From Chloroflexota bacterium (GTDB lineage: Bacteria > Chloroflexota > Anaerolineae > Aggregatilineales > Phototrophicaceae), in assembly GCA_016223085.1 (NCBI GenBank), contig JACRPS010000033.1, positions 1-64,000 on the forward strand: a stretch of 64,000 nt of DNA. The letters run 5' to 3'. The notes below the pieces were generated by a model that did not search any database, had not been told where the DNA came from, and worked only from the letters and a program-made list of their open reading frames with translations. Both the position numbers and the translations under genes were made by a program. The stretch's first letter is position 1. The number at the start of each line of letters is the position of its first letter. Positions 52,763 to 60,488 of the stretch are shown piece by piece.

Positions 52763-53426
52763 TCTTCTTCCTCCGGTTATTGACACCGGCGTTGGCGACA
52801 CCGGCAATCAGCCGCAGCACCAGGTTATGATTGCTATCCTCGTCCTCAACCGGCGCTGGCACCGGCGGCACGGTCTGGCGAACCGGCTGTGAGGCAGGCA
52901 CGGCAGGCTGGGTACGTTTTTCGACTTTCGGGCGCGGCGTGCGTCCGGCGGATGGCATTTCGTCCGGTCGGCGCGGGCGGGTGGCTTCGTCGGTCGGCGC
53001 GGGCGCAACCCGGCGCGGCGCGTTCTCCCCCGCCTTCATTCGCTGCTGGTGCGCCGGTTCGTCAGCGTCTTCGCTCCAGTTGCTTGCGCGGGCAGCCCGG
53101 CTGCCGGGGCGGCCCGCCGGGTTAGGGCGTGGGCGCGGGTAGTTCTCTTCCTCTTCATCGTCGGCGCCAGCCAGTTCAGTCAGGGAGACGCGGCGGATAT
53201 TTGGCGCCGGCGCTTCCCGTGAATTGTCCGAAGCCTGAAGATAGGCTGCCTGCGGGGCGGCTCCGTTGGGCCTGGCGCTTCTGGCTACCGGGGCATCTTC
53301 GGCGCGCAGGGTGGGGTACTTGTTGGTCAGCAGGTATTCCTGAATGTCCAGCAGGGTTGCCTGTATCTGATTTTTCAGGACCTGCATTTCCTGTTCGAGT
53401 GCCTGCACACGTTGTTCGAGTTCCAC
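52755..53426 (-). CDS. Coiled-coil protein with long disordered tail at the arlCDE position
   Basis: A 223-residue protein. The first 30 residues are a strong coiled coil (LEQRVQALEQEMQVLKNQIQ), followed by about 170 Pro/Arg/Ala/Glu-rich residues with an acidic DDEEEEN cluster, and a C-terminal VLRLIAGVANAGVN helix. No domain match is recognised. In archaea this slot, between archaellin and FlaF/G, carries FlaC/D/E, also coiled-coil proteins. Homology is not claimed. The start is GTG with AAGGAGAG upstream. Confidence 0.6.
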   Translation of the reverse strand: MELEQRVQALEQEMQVLKNQIQATLLDIQEYLLTNKYPTLRAEDAPVARSARPNGAAPQAAYLQASDNSREAPAPNIRRVSLTELAGADDEEEENYPRPRPNPAGRPGSRAARASNWSEDADEPAHQQRMKAGENAPRRVAPAPTDEATRPRRPDEMPSAGRTPRPKVEKRTQPAVPASQPVRQTVPPVPAPVEDEDSNHNLVLRLIAGVANAGVNNRRKKNG

Positions 53427-53479
53427 AGGACTCTCTCCTTGTCTGGCGCTGCCGTTCAGTCCCGGATATGCTCGGAATA

Positions 53480-53526
53480 AAGCAGCCCCACCGGCACGGC
53501 CATGTGGGTGGGGCTGCTTGTCTTTT
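53480..53526. terminator. Hairpin between archaellin-like gene and coiled-coil gene
   Basis: A 12-bp perfect stem (AAGCAGCCCCAC 53480-53491 with GTGGGGCTGCTT 53508-53519), 16-base loop, followed by GTCTTTT on the plus strand and preceded by A's that give CTTTATT on the minus strand. It may reduce read-through from the abundant pilin transcript into the motor genes. Confidence 0.6.
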
Positions 53527-53617
53527 GCCCAATATTGAGCGAATAAGACCGGGTAATAAAGTTCGGCTGGCCGTGCCTGTTGAATGATCGTGTTCGGTCA
53601 GAAGTTGGTAAGATGTG

Positions 53618-53645
53618 GGGCGGGCAGCCCGCCGGCTGCCCACCC
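53618..53645 (-). terminator. Hairpin just after the archaellin-like gene
   Basis: GGGCGGGCAGCC (53618-53629) pairs with GGCTGCCCACCC (53634-53645), one mismatch, 4-base loop, 22 bases after the pilin stop. No T run on the minus strand, so it is more likely an mRNA-stabilising stem. Confidence 0.5.
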
Positions 53646-53667
53646 GATTAACCAATCTTGGAGATGC

Positions 53668-54240
53668 TTACCGCAGTTCCATCACCTTCTCAATCGAGGC
53701 CGGGGTCGTGCGGGTCAGGCTCAGAACTGCACCGGTCGGCGGTTTCACTTCCAGCGTGAACTCGGTATTCTTCGCCAGCGTGGTTGCCAGGCCAGTCAGG
53801 TCCACTTCGATCTCGGCCAGTTCGCCTTCTTCGAGCATATCGTCCGCCGCCGCGCCATCATTGTGGACAACCCAGTTCACGGTCCAGTCAATGTTGTTTT
53901 CAAACTGCGCCGCGTCGCGGTAGCCGATGACCACAACCTTGTTCGTGGTGTTCAGGTCAACCGGGTCGCCACCGGAAACCAGTGACAGCGTGAACTTCAC
54001 CGTGTCAACCGTTGCGCCGCCGGCTTGGGCAATCACGGCGCCCTTAACGTTCATGGAGGACTGCACACCTTCCAGACCGGAGTAAATGGCGGCCTCGCCC
54101 TTTTCGGTCGAAGCCGAACCGGCGGACAGGATGGTGAAGGCGAAGACCGATGCGACGACGATGAAGGCGATCAGAATAATCGCTGTTTCCAGCGCGGTCT
54201 GACCTTTTTCATTGCGATGAATATTGTTGGTGCTGAGCAT
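53668..54240 (-). CDS. arlB: Archaellin-like major filament protein
   Basis: A 190-residue prepilin. A short charged leader ends EKG, then QTALETAIILIAFIVVA; cleavage would fall after Gly13, leaving Gln+1 and Glu+5. The hydrophobic helix continues to about residue 40. It is followed by SASTEKGEAAIYSGLEGVQ, the pattern seen after the archaellin helix. The rest is beta-rich and ends IEKVMELR. It is the first gene of the operon, with AAAGGAGAGG before ATG 54240, and is separated from the rest by two hairpins, which fits an abundant filament subunit. Confidence 0.78.
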   Translation of the reverse strand: MLSTNNIHRNEKGQTALETAIILIAFIVVASVFAFTILSAGSASTEKGEAAIYSGLEGVQSSMNVKGAVIAQAGGATVDTVKFTLSLVSGGDPVDLNTTNKVVVIGYRDAAQFENNIDWTVNWVVHNDGAAADDMLEEGELAEIEVDLTGLATTLAKNTEFTLEVKPPTGAVLSLTRTTPASIEKVMELR

Positions 54241-54429
54241 TGTGACCTCTCCTTTTATTGTCTGTCAACTATTGTGAGTATAGGGTCAGAATAGATGTGG
54301 CAGCGTTAAGGTTTTATTTTTTCGGATTAAATTCACAATGTAACATTTCGTCTGGCTTCAAACGTCGGTTTTAGATTGGAGTGTTATAAGTTGGTGGAAC
54401 GGTAAGCAGTGAACGGAGGAGATTGGCGT

Positions 54430-54897
54430 ATGAATCCGCTGCTTGTTTTGTTGAGCGCCCTGGGTGGGGCCGGCCTGATGTATATGCTCGACCCCGATCG
54501 GGGCCGCCGACGCCGGGCGCTTCTCCGCGATCAGGTGGTGAAACTGACGAATCGCACCCAGGATCGGGTTGACGCCCTCGCGGAAGATACCCGCAATCGC
54601 GCTGAAGGACTGGCGGCGGAAGCTCGCCAGCACCTGGCGTCCGAGTCGGTCATTGATGAAACGCTGGTGGCGCGGGTGCGGTCCGCGATGGGACGTGTCG
54701 TGAGCAACGCTGGCGCCATCGAAATAACCGCCAACCAGGGGCGCGTCACCCTGTACGGCCCGGTTCTGGAGCGGGAAGTGGCGCCGCTGCTGGCCGCCGT
54801 GCGCGCCGTGCCCGGCGTGACCGATCTTGAAAACCGGCTTCAGGTCCACCAGCAGGCGGGCAACGAGCCGTCATTACAGGGAACCAGCCCGCAGTAG
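54430..54897 (+). CDS. BON-domain protein
   Basis: A 155-residue protein from ATG 54430 (GGAGGAG 7 bases upstream). An N-terminal hydrophobic helix (PLLVLLSALGGAGLMYML) is followed by DPDRGRRRRALLRDQ, a helical stalk, and one BON domain (SNAGAIEITANQGRVTLYG, VPGVTDLENRLQVH). Such proteins associate with membranes and are often stress-induced. It is divergent from the archaellum-like operon. Confidence 0.75.
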   Translation: MNPLLVLLSALGGAGLMYMLDPDRGRRRRALLRDQVVKLTNRTQDRVDALAEDTRNRAEGLAAEARQHLASESVIDETLVARVRSAMGRVVSNAGAIEITANQGRVTLYGPVLEREVAPLLAAVRAVPGVTDLENRLQVHQQAGNEPSLQGTSPQ

Positions 54898-54920
54898 ATT
54901 ATGGTCCGCTGGAGGCCAAT

Positions 54921-55616
54921 ATGCTGGCTTCCAGCGCCTGTACCAAGGATAAAGTGCCCATGACGGACAGCCAGGGTAAGGATGTTCAAATCACTACGCC
55001 GTTTGTATCGCTGACCGGCCACTTGCGTATCCCGGAGAACAGTGCGGGAGTGGTGCTGTTTGCGCACGGCAGCGGCAGCAGCCGGCACAGTCCACGTAAC
55101 CAGTACGTCGCGCGGACGCTGGCCGAAGGCGGGCTGGCAACGCTGCTGATGGATCTGCTGACGCCGGATGAGGAGCTGGCCGACCGCGATACCGGGCATT
55201 TACGGTTTGATCTCGATTTGCTGGCGAACCGGATTATCGCGGCGACCGACTGGCTGACTACACAGCCGGAAACCCGGCACCTGCGGCTTGGCTACTTTGG
55301 CGCCAGCACGGGTGCGGGCGCGGCCCTGGTTGCGGCAGCAGCGCGGCCTGAACAGGTCGGCGCGGTGGTATCACGCGGCGGGCGGCCTGACCTGGCTGCT
55401 GACGCGCTGGCGCGGGTGGAAGCGCCAACCCTGCTGATTGTCGGCGGTGCGGACGTGCCGGTTATCCGCATGAATCAGGAGGCGCTGGCGCTGCTGCGCT
55501 GCAAGAAACAGCTTGAGATCATTCCAGGAGCGTCACATCTGTTTGAAGAACCAGGGGCGCTGGAAGCAGTGGCCAACCTGGCGCTGAAGTGGTTCCGCAA
55601 ATATCTGACGGGATGA
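54921..55616 (+). CDS. Alpha/beta hydrolase of dienelactone-hydrolase type
   Basis: About 231 residues if ATG 54921 (GGAGG five bases upstream) is used; ATG 54960 is a second option. The fold shows GVVLFAHGSGSSRHSPRN, nucleophile region YFGASTGAGAAL (Ser in GASTGA), acid Asp in IVGGADVPV and His in PGASHLFEEPG. The gene just downstream is a phosphoribosyltransferase; the two activities are fused as one protein in other bacteria, so they probably work together. Substrate unknown. Confidence 0.75.
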   Translation: MLASSACTKDKVPMTDSQGKDVQITTPFVSLTGHLRIPENSAGVVLFAHGSGSSRHSPRNQYVARTLAEGGLATLLMDLLTPDEELADRDTGHLRFDLDLLANRIIAATDWLTTQPETRHLRLGYFGASTGAGAALVAAAARPEQVGAVVSRGGRPDLAADALARVEAPTLLIVGGADVPVIRMNQEALALLRCKKQLEIIPGASHLFEEPGALEAVANLALKWFRKYLTG

Positions 55617-55628
55617 TGGAGTGGGGGC

Positions 55629-56303
55629 ATGGTGCGGATTCAGTTTGCCGACCGGTCGGAGGCTGGACGGTATCTCGCCACCAAACTGGCCCGGTACGCC
55701 AATCGGCCTGACGTGCTGGTGCTGGCGCTGCCACGCGGTGGTGTGCCGGTCGCCTATGAAGTCGCCCGCGCCCTGCACGTACCGCTGGATATTTTTGTGG
55801 TGCGCAAGCTGGGCCTCCCCGGCCATGAGGAAATGGCGATGGGGGCGATTGCTTCCGGTGGGGTTCAGGTGCTGAACCCGGACGTGGTGCAGCAGTTCCA
55901 GATATCCACTGCCGAGATTGAACGGGCTGCCGCCGTGGAACAGGCTGAACTCGAACGGCGTGAGGCGCTGTACCGGGGTAATCGGCCCCGGCCAGCAATT
56001 CAGGGGAAGACGGTCATTCTTGTGGATGATGGGCTGGCAACCGGCGCCAGTATGCGTGCGGCGGTGACGGCGCTGAAGCGGCTCAACCCGGCGGAGATCG
56101 TTGTTGCTGTGCCGGCGGCGGCGCGTTCCACCTGCGAGGATTTTGAAGACGAGGTTGATGAAGTCGTCTGCGCCATCACGCCTGAACCCTTTTTTGCCGT
56201 CGGTTTGTGGTATGAGGATTTCTCACAGACAACCGATGAAGAAGTCCGGGAACTGCTGGAAAAGGCGGCGCTGGCACAGCGTAAGGGCGAAGGTTCAGCT
56301 TGA
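55629..56303 (+). CDS. Phosphoribosyltransferase-family protein
   Basis: A 224-residue type I PRTase. The PRPP-binding signature is [14 protein letters not shown] (128-141), and [15 protein letters not shown] and [19 protein letters not shown] are typical of the group annotated as phosphoribosyltransferases next to dienelactone hydrolases. Their reaction is not established. It starts 12 bases after the hydrolase stop. Confidence 0.8.
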   Translation: MVRIQFADRSEAGRYLATKLARYANRPDVLVLALPRGGVPVAYEVARALHVPLDIFVVRKLGLPGHEEMAMGAIASGGVQVLNPDVVQQFQISTAEIERAAAVEQAELERREALYRGNRPRPAIQGKTVILVDDGLATGASMRAAVTALKRLNPAEIVVAVPAAARSTCEDFEDEVDEVVCAITPEPFFAVGLWYEDFSQTTDEEVRELLEKAALAQRKGEGSA

Positions 56304-56515
56304 ATCTGGAGTTGTGGCAGCATGGTTTTGCGGCTGGCGATATTCTGCCGGGACGTATGGCCGATACTGGCGAAAACCGCTCACCCTGGGCCTGGCGCAA
56401 CCAGCCGGCTTTAGCCTCGCCTACCGTTCTACAACCGCATGATAGCGATAAGCGAAGGCGCTTCAGGGTCGGCTGTTGGTTCAAGCAGACGTGGCGACCT
56501 CTGACCCCTGGCTGA

Positions 56516-56544
56516 TGGACGTTCCGGGCGGGCTGCGGTATAGT
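56516..56544 (+). promoter_or_regulatory. Promoter of the P450 gene, probably leaderless
   Basis: TGGACG (56516-56521) and TATAGT (56539-56544) are 17 bases apart. The ATG is at 56551, six bases after the -10 box, so transcription would start at or beside the A of the ATG. No ribosome site lies between. Confidence 0.45.
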
Positions 56545-56550
56545 TAGCCC

Positions 56551-57852
56551 ATGCCGCCACCTATCCCCACTACCGATCAATCGGTCTCCCTGCTTGCCCT
56601 GAAAGCGATGCTGCGGGACCGCACCGTTCTGTCCGCTCTGGAAGTATTTAACCACCAACTCGGTGACATTTTCCAGATCACGCTGCCGGGTTTTAAGCCG
56701 GTGATGCTGGCCGGGCCGGAAGCCGCCCGCTTTGTGCTGGTGACATCGCGGGATGACCTGCGCTGGCGCTCCGAAGGCGACCCGGTGACGGCGCTGCTGC
56801 GGCACGGCGTGCTGGTCGAAGATGGCGATCTGCACGACTGGCTGCGCCGCAGCATGAACCCCGCGCTGCACAAAAGCATGATGGCGAAGTACGTTGAAAC
56901 CATGCGCTGCGCCATTGATCGGGTGTGTCGTGACTGGCAGGATGGCGACATCCGCGACATGCTGGTTGAGATGCGCCGCGCCGCGCTGCTGATTTTGATG
57001 GAAACGTTGTTTAAGGTGGATTTTGCGCCGGAGATGCGGCGGCTGTGGCAGCCTATCCTGAAATCAATCCAGTTTATTTCGCCGGGGTTATGGGTGCTCT
57101 GGCCGGACACGCCGCGTCCAGGGTATACGGCTGCGCTGCGACGGCTGAATCAATATCTCTATCAGATGATCGCGGCGCGGCGGGCAGCGCCCGGCGAACC
57201 GGACGACCTGCTGGGAGTGCTGATCGCCACGCCGGGAATGACCGACGATCTGATCCGCGACCAACTGCTGACGATGCTGATCGCCGGTCACGATACCAGC
57301 ACGGCGCTGTTAAGCTGGTCGCTGTATCTGCTGGGCAAACATCCCGCTGCCATGCAGCGTGCCCGCGCTGAAGTGGATACCGTACTGGGCAGCGCCGCGC
57401 CGAGCATGGAAACGCTGCCGGATTTGCTTTTCCTCGACCGCGTGCTGCACGAGGTGCTGCGCCTGTACCCGCCTATTCACCTCGGTTCGCGCCGGGCGGC
57501 GGTTGATCTGGAATTTCAGGGGTATACCATTCCCGCCGGTACGCGCGTGATGTATTCGATCTACCTGACACACCGCCAGCCGGCGTACTGGCCTGACCCG
57601 AAGGGGTTTGACCCGGAACGCTTCACGCCCGAAAACAGCCGCAGTCGCCAACCCTATACCTATCTGCCGTTTGGTGGCGGGCCGCGCAACTGTATCGGTG
57701 CGCTGTTTGGGCAGGTGGAAACCAGAGTGGTGCTGGCGCGGGTGCTGCAGCAGTTTGATCTGGTTCTGACGCGCGATCACGTCCACGCGCACATGGGCGC
57801 AACGCTGGAGCCGCGCCCCGGTGTGTTCATGCGGGTGCGCCGCCGGCAATAA
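56551..57852 (+). CDS. Cytochrome P450, possible carotenoid hydroxylase
   Basis: A 433-residue P450 without membrane anchor. The I-helix is AGHDTSTALLSW (about 247), the ExxR motif EVLRLYPP (about 299), and the heme ligand Cys381 in PFGGGPRNCIGALFG. In Thermus, CYP175A1 (a beta-carotene 3-hydroxylase) also lies next to phytoene synthase, and here the P450 gene is convergent with crtB 50 bases away. A hydroxylase acting on carotenoid rings is therefore likely, but not proven. Confidence 0.82.
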   Translation: MPPPIPTTDQSVSLLALKAMLRDRTVLSALEVFNHQLGDIFQITLPGFKPVMLAGPEAARFVLVTSRDDLRWRSEGDPVTALLRHGVLVEDGDLHDWLRRSMNPALHKSMMAKYVETMRCAIDRVCRDWQDGDIRDMLVEMRRAALLILMETLFKVDFAPEMRRLWQPILKSIQFISPGLWVLWPDTPRPGYTAALRRLNQYLYQMIAARRAAPGEPDDLLGVLIATPGMTDDLIRDQLLTMLIAGHDTSTALLSWSLYLLGKHPAAMQRARAEVDTVLGSAAPSMETLPDLLFLDRVLHEVLRLYPPIHLGSRRAAVDLEFQGYTIPAGTRVMYSIYLTHRQPAYWPDPKGFDPERFTPENSRSRQPYTYLPFGGGPRNCIGALFGQVETRVVLARVLQQFDLVLTRDHVHAHMGATLEPRPGVFMRVRRRQ

Positions 57853-57878
57853 AAAAGCCCTGACCGACCAGCCAGAGC
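57851..57878 (-). terminator. Terminator of crtI-crtB
   Basis: Read on the minus strand: GCTCTG and CAGGGC (six pairs, one wobble) around a 10-base loop, followed by six T. It starts 25 bases after the crtB stop and lies between convergent genes. Confidence 0.55.
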
Positions 57879-57902
57879 GATATGTGTTGCGGGAGCTGAA
57901 AG

Positions 57903-58835
57903 TTAGCGAACCTGCCGCCAGGCGGATGCCACCAGCCGCAGTTTTTCCCACTTGCTGGCCCCGGCGCGGCCAGCAAATACGTTGAAGCCTCTGCTGCGAA
58001 TATCGGTCAGGATGGCGTGGTAGATTTCCAGCGCGCTCATCACGGCCCAGCGGCCTGACGCCAGCCGCCGGACTCCCTCACGCGCCTGTCGGTAGTAGCC
58101 TTCCGTGCGTTCAAACTCAAATTCCATCAGGGCAATCCAATTTGGTGTTATGCGTCCGGCAGCGATGTCATCCTCGGTCACGCCAAAACGCACCAGGTCT
58201 TCCTGTGGGAGATAAACTCGCCCGCGCGACCAGTCCTGGGCCACGTCGCGCCAGAAATTGCTAAGCTGCATGGCAATCGAAAGCGCGTCGGCCTGCTTGT
58301 ATACGTCCCGGACGTGGCGGGTTTTTGCCCCCAGGATGTGCGCCATCGCCCGGCCCACCGGCAGTGCGCTGCCGTCCATGTAATGCAGCAGGTCGGCAAA
58401 GGTCGGAAAGCGGCTGATGCTCAGGTCTTCGCTCATGGCGCGGAAATACGGGCGCATCAGTTCCGGTGACAGGTGAAACTGGTGCGCGGTGTGCAGGTAG
58501 GCCCGCAGCACCGGGTGGCTGCTGCTGCCGGTGTCGAAGGCGCGCCAGTACAGTTCCTCGAACTGCTCGATGGCCGCGCGCGCCGCGGTCCCCCGGTACT
58601 GGACATCCACGATGTCATCACCCACGCGCATCAGGGCATACAGCGCCTCAACGTGCGGCAGCTTGTCGGCTGGCAGGAAGCGTGCCGCGAAGGAATAGTT
58701 CCGGCTGGCGCCGCGCATCACTTCGCGGCAGACCGCGTAATCCGCCGACAGCGTGTGGCTGGGCAGGACGCGCGGATGAAACGGCGGCGGTGCGGTCTGG
58801 ACGTGCAGCAGGGTTTCGGGTTGTTTTAGCGCCAC
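57903..58835 (-). CDS. crtB: Phytoene synthase
   Basis: A 310-residue prenyl-condensing enzyme joining two GGPP into phytoene. First Asp-rich motif VGDDIVD (71-77), second motif DVAQDWSRGRVYLPQEDL near 197. FAARFLPADKLPHVEALYA is also typical. The start is GTG and overlaps the crtI stop, so the two are coupled. Substrate GGPP would come from a CrtE gene outside the window. Squalene or dehydrosqualene synthesis is less likely with CrtI beside it. Confidence 0.88.
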   Translation of the reverse strand: MALKQPETLLHVQTAPPPFHPRVLPSHTLSADYAVCREVMRGASRNYSFAARFLPADKLPHVEALYALMRVGDDIVDVQYRGTAARAAIEQFEELYWRAFDTGSSSHPVLRAYLHTAHQFHLSPELMRPYFRAMSEDLSISRFPTFADLLHYMDGSALPVGRAMAHILGAKTRHVRDVYKQADALSIAMQLSNFWRDVAQDWSRGRVYLPQEDLVRFGVTEDDIAAGRITPNWIALMEFEFERTEGYYRQAREGVRRLASGRWAVMSALEIYHAILTDIRSRGFNVFAGRAGASKWEKLRLVASAWRQVR

Positions 58836-60307
58836 TCTTGAACAATCCTTTCCGTCACCAGCCGGGCCGAAATGAGTACCATCGGCATTCCGATACCGGG
58901 ATACGTGCCCTGACCAACAAAATACAGTCCGTCAATATCGTGTGCTTTGTTGTGCGGTCGGAAGTAAGCGGACTGGAAGAACCCCTGCGACAGCGAACCG
59001 AACGCCGAGCCGTATACGGCGTTAATGTCCGACTGAAAATCGTTGGGCGTATACTCGCGTTCCCATACGATATGCTGCCGGATGTCCGCGTCAACGATGC
59101 GCTCAAGCTGCCGCACAAGCTGTTCCCGCACTACCGGCGCCGCCGAACGCCAATCCACCCATCCCGTCAGATTGGGCATGGGCGCCAGCAGGTACAGCAG
59201 GCTGTGCCCCTGCGGCGCAAGGCCGGGGTCGGTGATGGTCGGCACATTCAGATGAAACGAGGGTTCATCCGGCAGTGTTTTGATCGTAAAAATGGCGTCC
59301 AGGTTGGCGCGGTAATCCTCGGAGAAATACAGTGCCTGATGGCGCAGGTGTGAATAGGTTTTGTCCACACCCAAATACAGCAGGTAGCCGGAGCAGGAGT
59401 ACTGCATCCGTTCAAGCCTCCGGTCAGGATAGTCATGGCGATGCTGCGGGTCAATCAAGCAGCGGTAGGTGTAGGGCAGGTCGGCATTTGAGACCACCAG
59501 ATCAGCCGGAACAAACTCCCCCGTTTCCAGCCGGACACCGGTCACGCGCCTATTTTCTATTACGATTTTTTGTACGGCTGAGTTGCAGCGAATCTTCACG
59601 CCGAGGTCTGCCGCCAGCGCCAGCATGTCTTCGATGATGCTGTAAATGCCGCCTCTGGGATACCACATGCCCAGCGCGAGATCGGCATAGGTGATGAGGC
59701 TGTACATCGCCAGCGCATCCAGTGGCGACAGCCCCAGGAACATCGAGTGGAACGAGAACGCTTTTTGCAGCTTGTCGGACTTGAAGTAGCGCCCGACCTG
59801 CTTGTACAGGCGTTCGTAGGAACGGGTGGCTGCCAGTTTGATGCCGGCGGCAGGGTTCATCAGGTCCGTGATGTGGTCGTAATTGCGATCAACAAAATCC
59901 ATGCCCAGCGCGTACTTCCGCCGGCTGGCGTCCATAAACCGGCGCAGCCCCGCTGCTGCGCCGGGTTCAACTTTTTCCACTTCAGGCGCCATCTGGTCGA
60001 GGTCAGCGTACAGGTCAATGAAGGTGTCATCATGGAAGTAGATGCGGTAATTCGGGTCAAGCCGGACAAAATCAAGCCGCTGGTTGATGTCCAGCCCCAG
60101 CGCCCGGTAGGTTTCGTCAAAGGTGGACTTCATCACCAGGATCGTCGGCCCACGATCCACGCGGAACCCCGATTCTTCGATCACGCTGCTGCGACCGCCG
60201 GGTCGCGCCTGCTTGTCCAGCACGGTGACATGGTAACCGTGGTGCGCCAGCCGCAGCGCCGCCGCCAGCCCGCCCATCCCTGCACCGATCACAACGATTG
60301 ATTTCAT
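58826..60307 (-). CDS. crtI: Phytoene desaturase
   Basis: A 493-residue FAD enzyme of the CrtI family. The FAD motif VVIGAGMGGLAAALRL starts at residue 5; KQARPGGRSSVIE and FRVDRGPTILVM follow; the C-terminal FAD contact is FVGQGTYPGIGMPMV. It would convert phytoene to lycopene, the substrate of the cyclase at 4283-5110. First gene of a two-gene operon with crtB, with possible regulatory palindromes at its promoter. Confidence 0.88.
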   Translation of the reverse strand: MKSIVVIGAGMGGLAAALRLAHHGYHVTVLDKQARPGGRSSVIEESGFRVDRGPTILVMKSTFDETYRALGLDINQRLDFVRLDPNYRIYFHDDTFIDLYADLDQMAPEVEKVEPGAAAGLRRFMDASRRKYALGMDFVDRNYDHITDLMNPAAGIKLAATRSYERLYKQVGRYFKSDKLQKAFSFHSMFLGLSPLDALAMYSLITYADLALGMWYPRGGIYSIIEDMLALAADLGVKIRCNSAVQKIVIENRRVTGVRLETGEFVPADLVVSNADLPYTYRCLIDPQHRHDYPDRRLERMQYSCSGYLLYLGVDKTYSHLRHQALYFSEDYRANLDAIFTIKTLPDEPSFHLNVPTITDPGLAPQGHSLLYLLAPMPNLTGWVDWRSAAPVVREQLVRQLERIVDADIRQHIVWEREYTPNDFQSDINAVYGSAFGSLSQGFFQSAYFRPHNKAHDIDGLYFVGQGTYPGIGMPMVLISARLVTERIVQEWR

Positions 60308-60326
60308 AACCTGCGCTCAACTTTCA

Positions 60327-60376
60327 GTACGTGATGTACACCTAATGTAACATAAATGAACAGGTTTCGTCCACAA
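60327..60376 (-). promoter_or_regulatory. crtI promoter with overlapping GTAC/TGTACA motifs
   Basis: On the minus strand, TTGTGG (60371-60376) and TATGTT (60349-60354) are 16 bases apart. Around the predicted start of transcription lie TGTTAC, TGTACA and GTAC (60327-60351), a cluster of half-palindromes that may be an operator. Confidence 0.35.
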
Positions 60377-60420
60377 TTTTAAGGCTCTTATACAGGTTTT
60401 CTTACCGCCGACTAAACTGA

Positions 60421-60454
60421 CCTGAAAAACAAACGCCGCTGGTGGCGGCGTTTG
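60421..60454 (-). terminator. Intrinsic terminator after the URO-D-family gene
   Basis: A perfect 10-bp stem (CAAACGCCGC 60430-60439 with GCGGCGTTTG 60445-60454), 5-base loop, followed on the minus strand by GTTTTTCAGG. Confidence 0.75.
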
Positions 60455-60488
60455 GGGGTATCAGATTCACTAGGGGCGTTGTCGCCGT

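Noticed and set aside
56300-56515. Short plus-strand frame after the phosphoribosyltransferase gene
   Set aside because: 71 codons with no domain, and it overlaps the end of the previous gene; the region is better read as the spacer before the P450 promoter.
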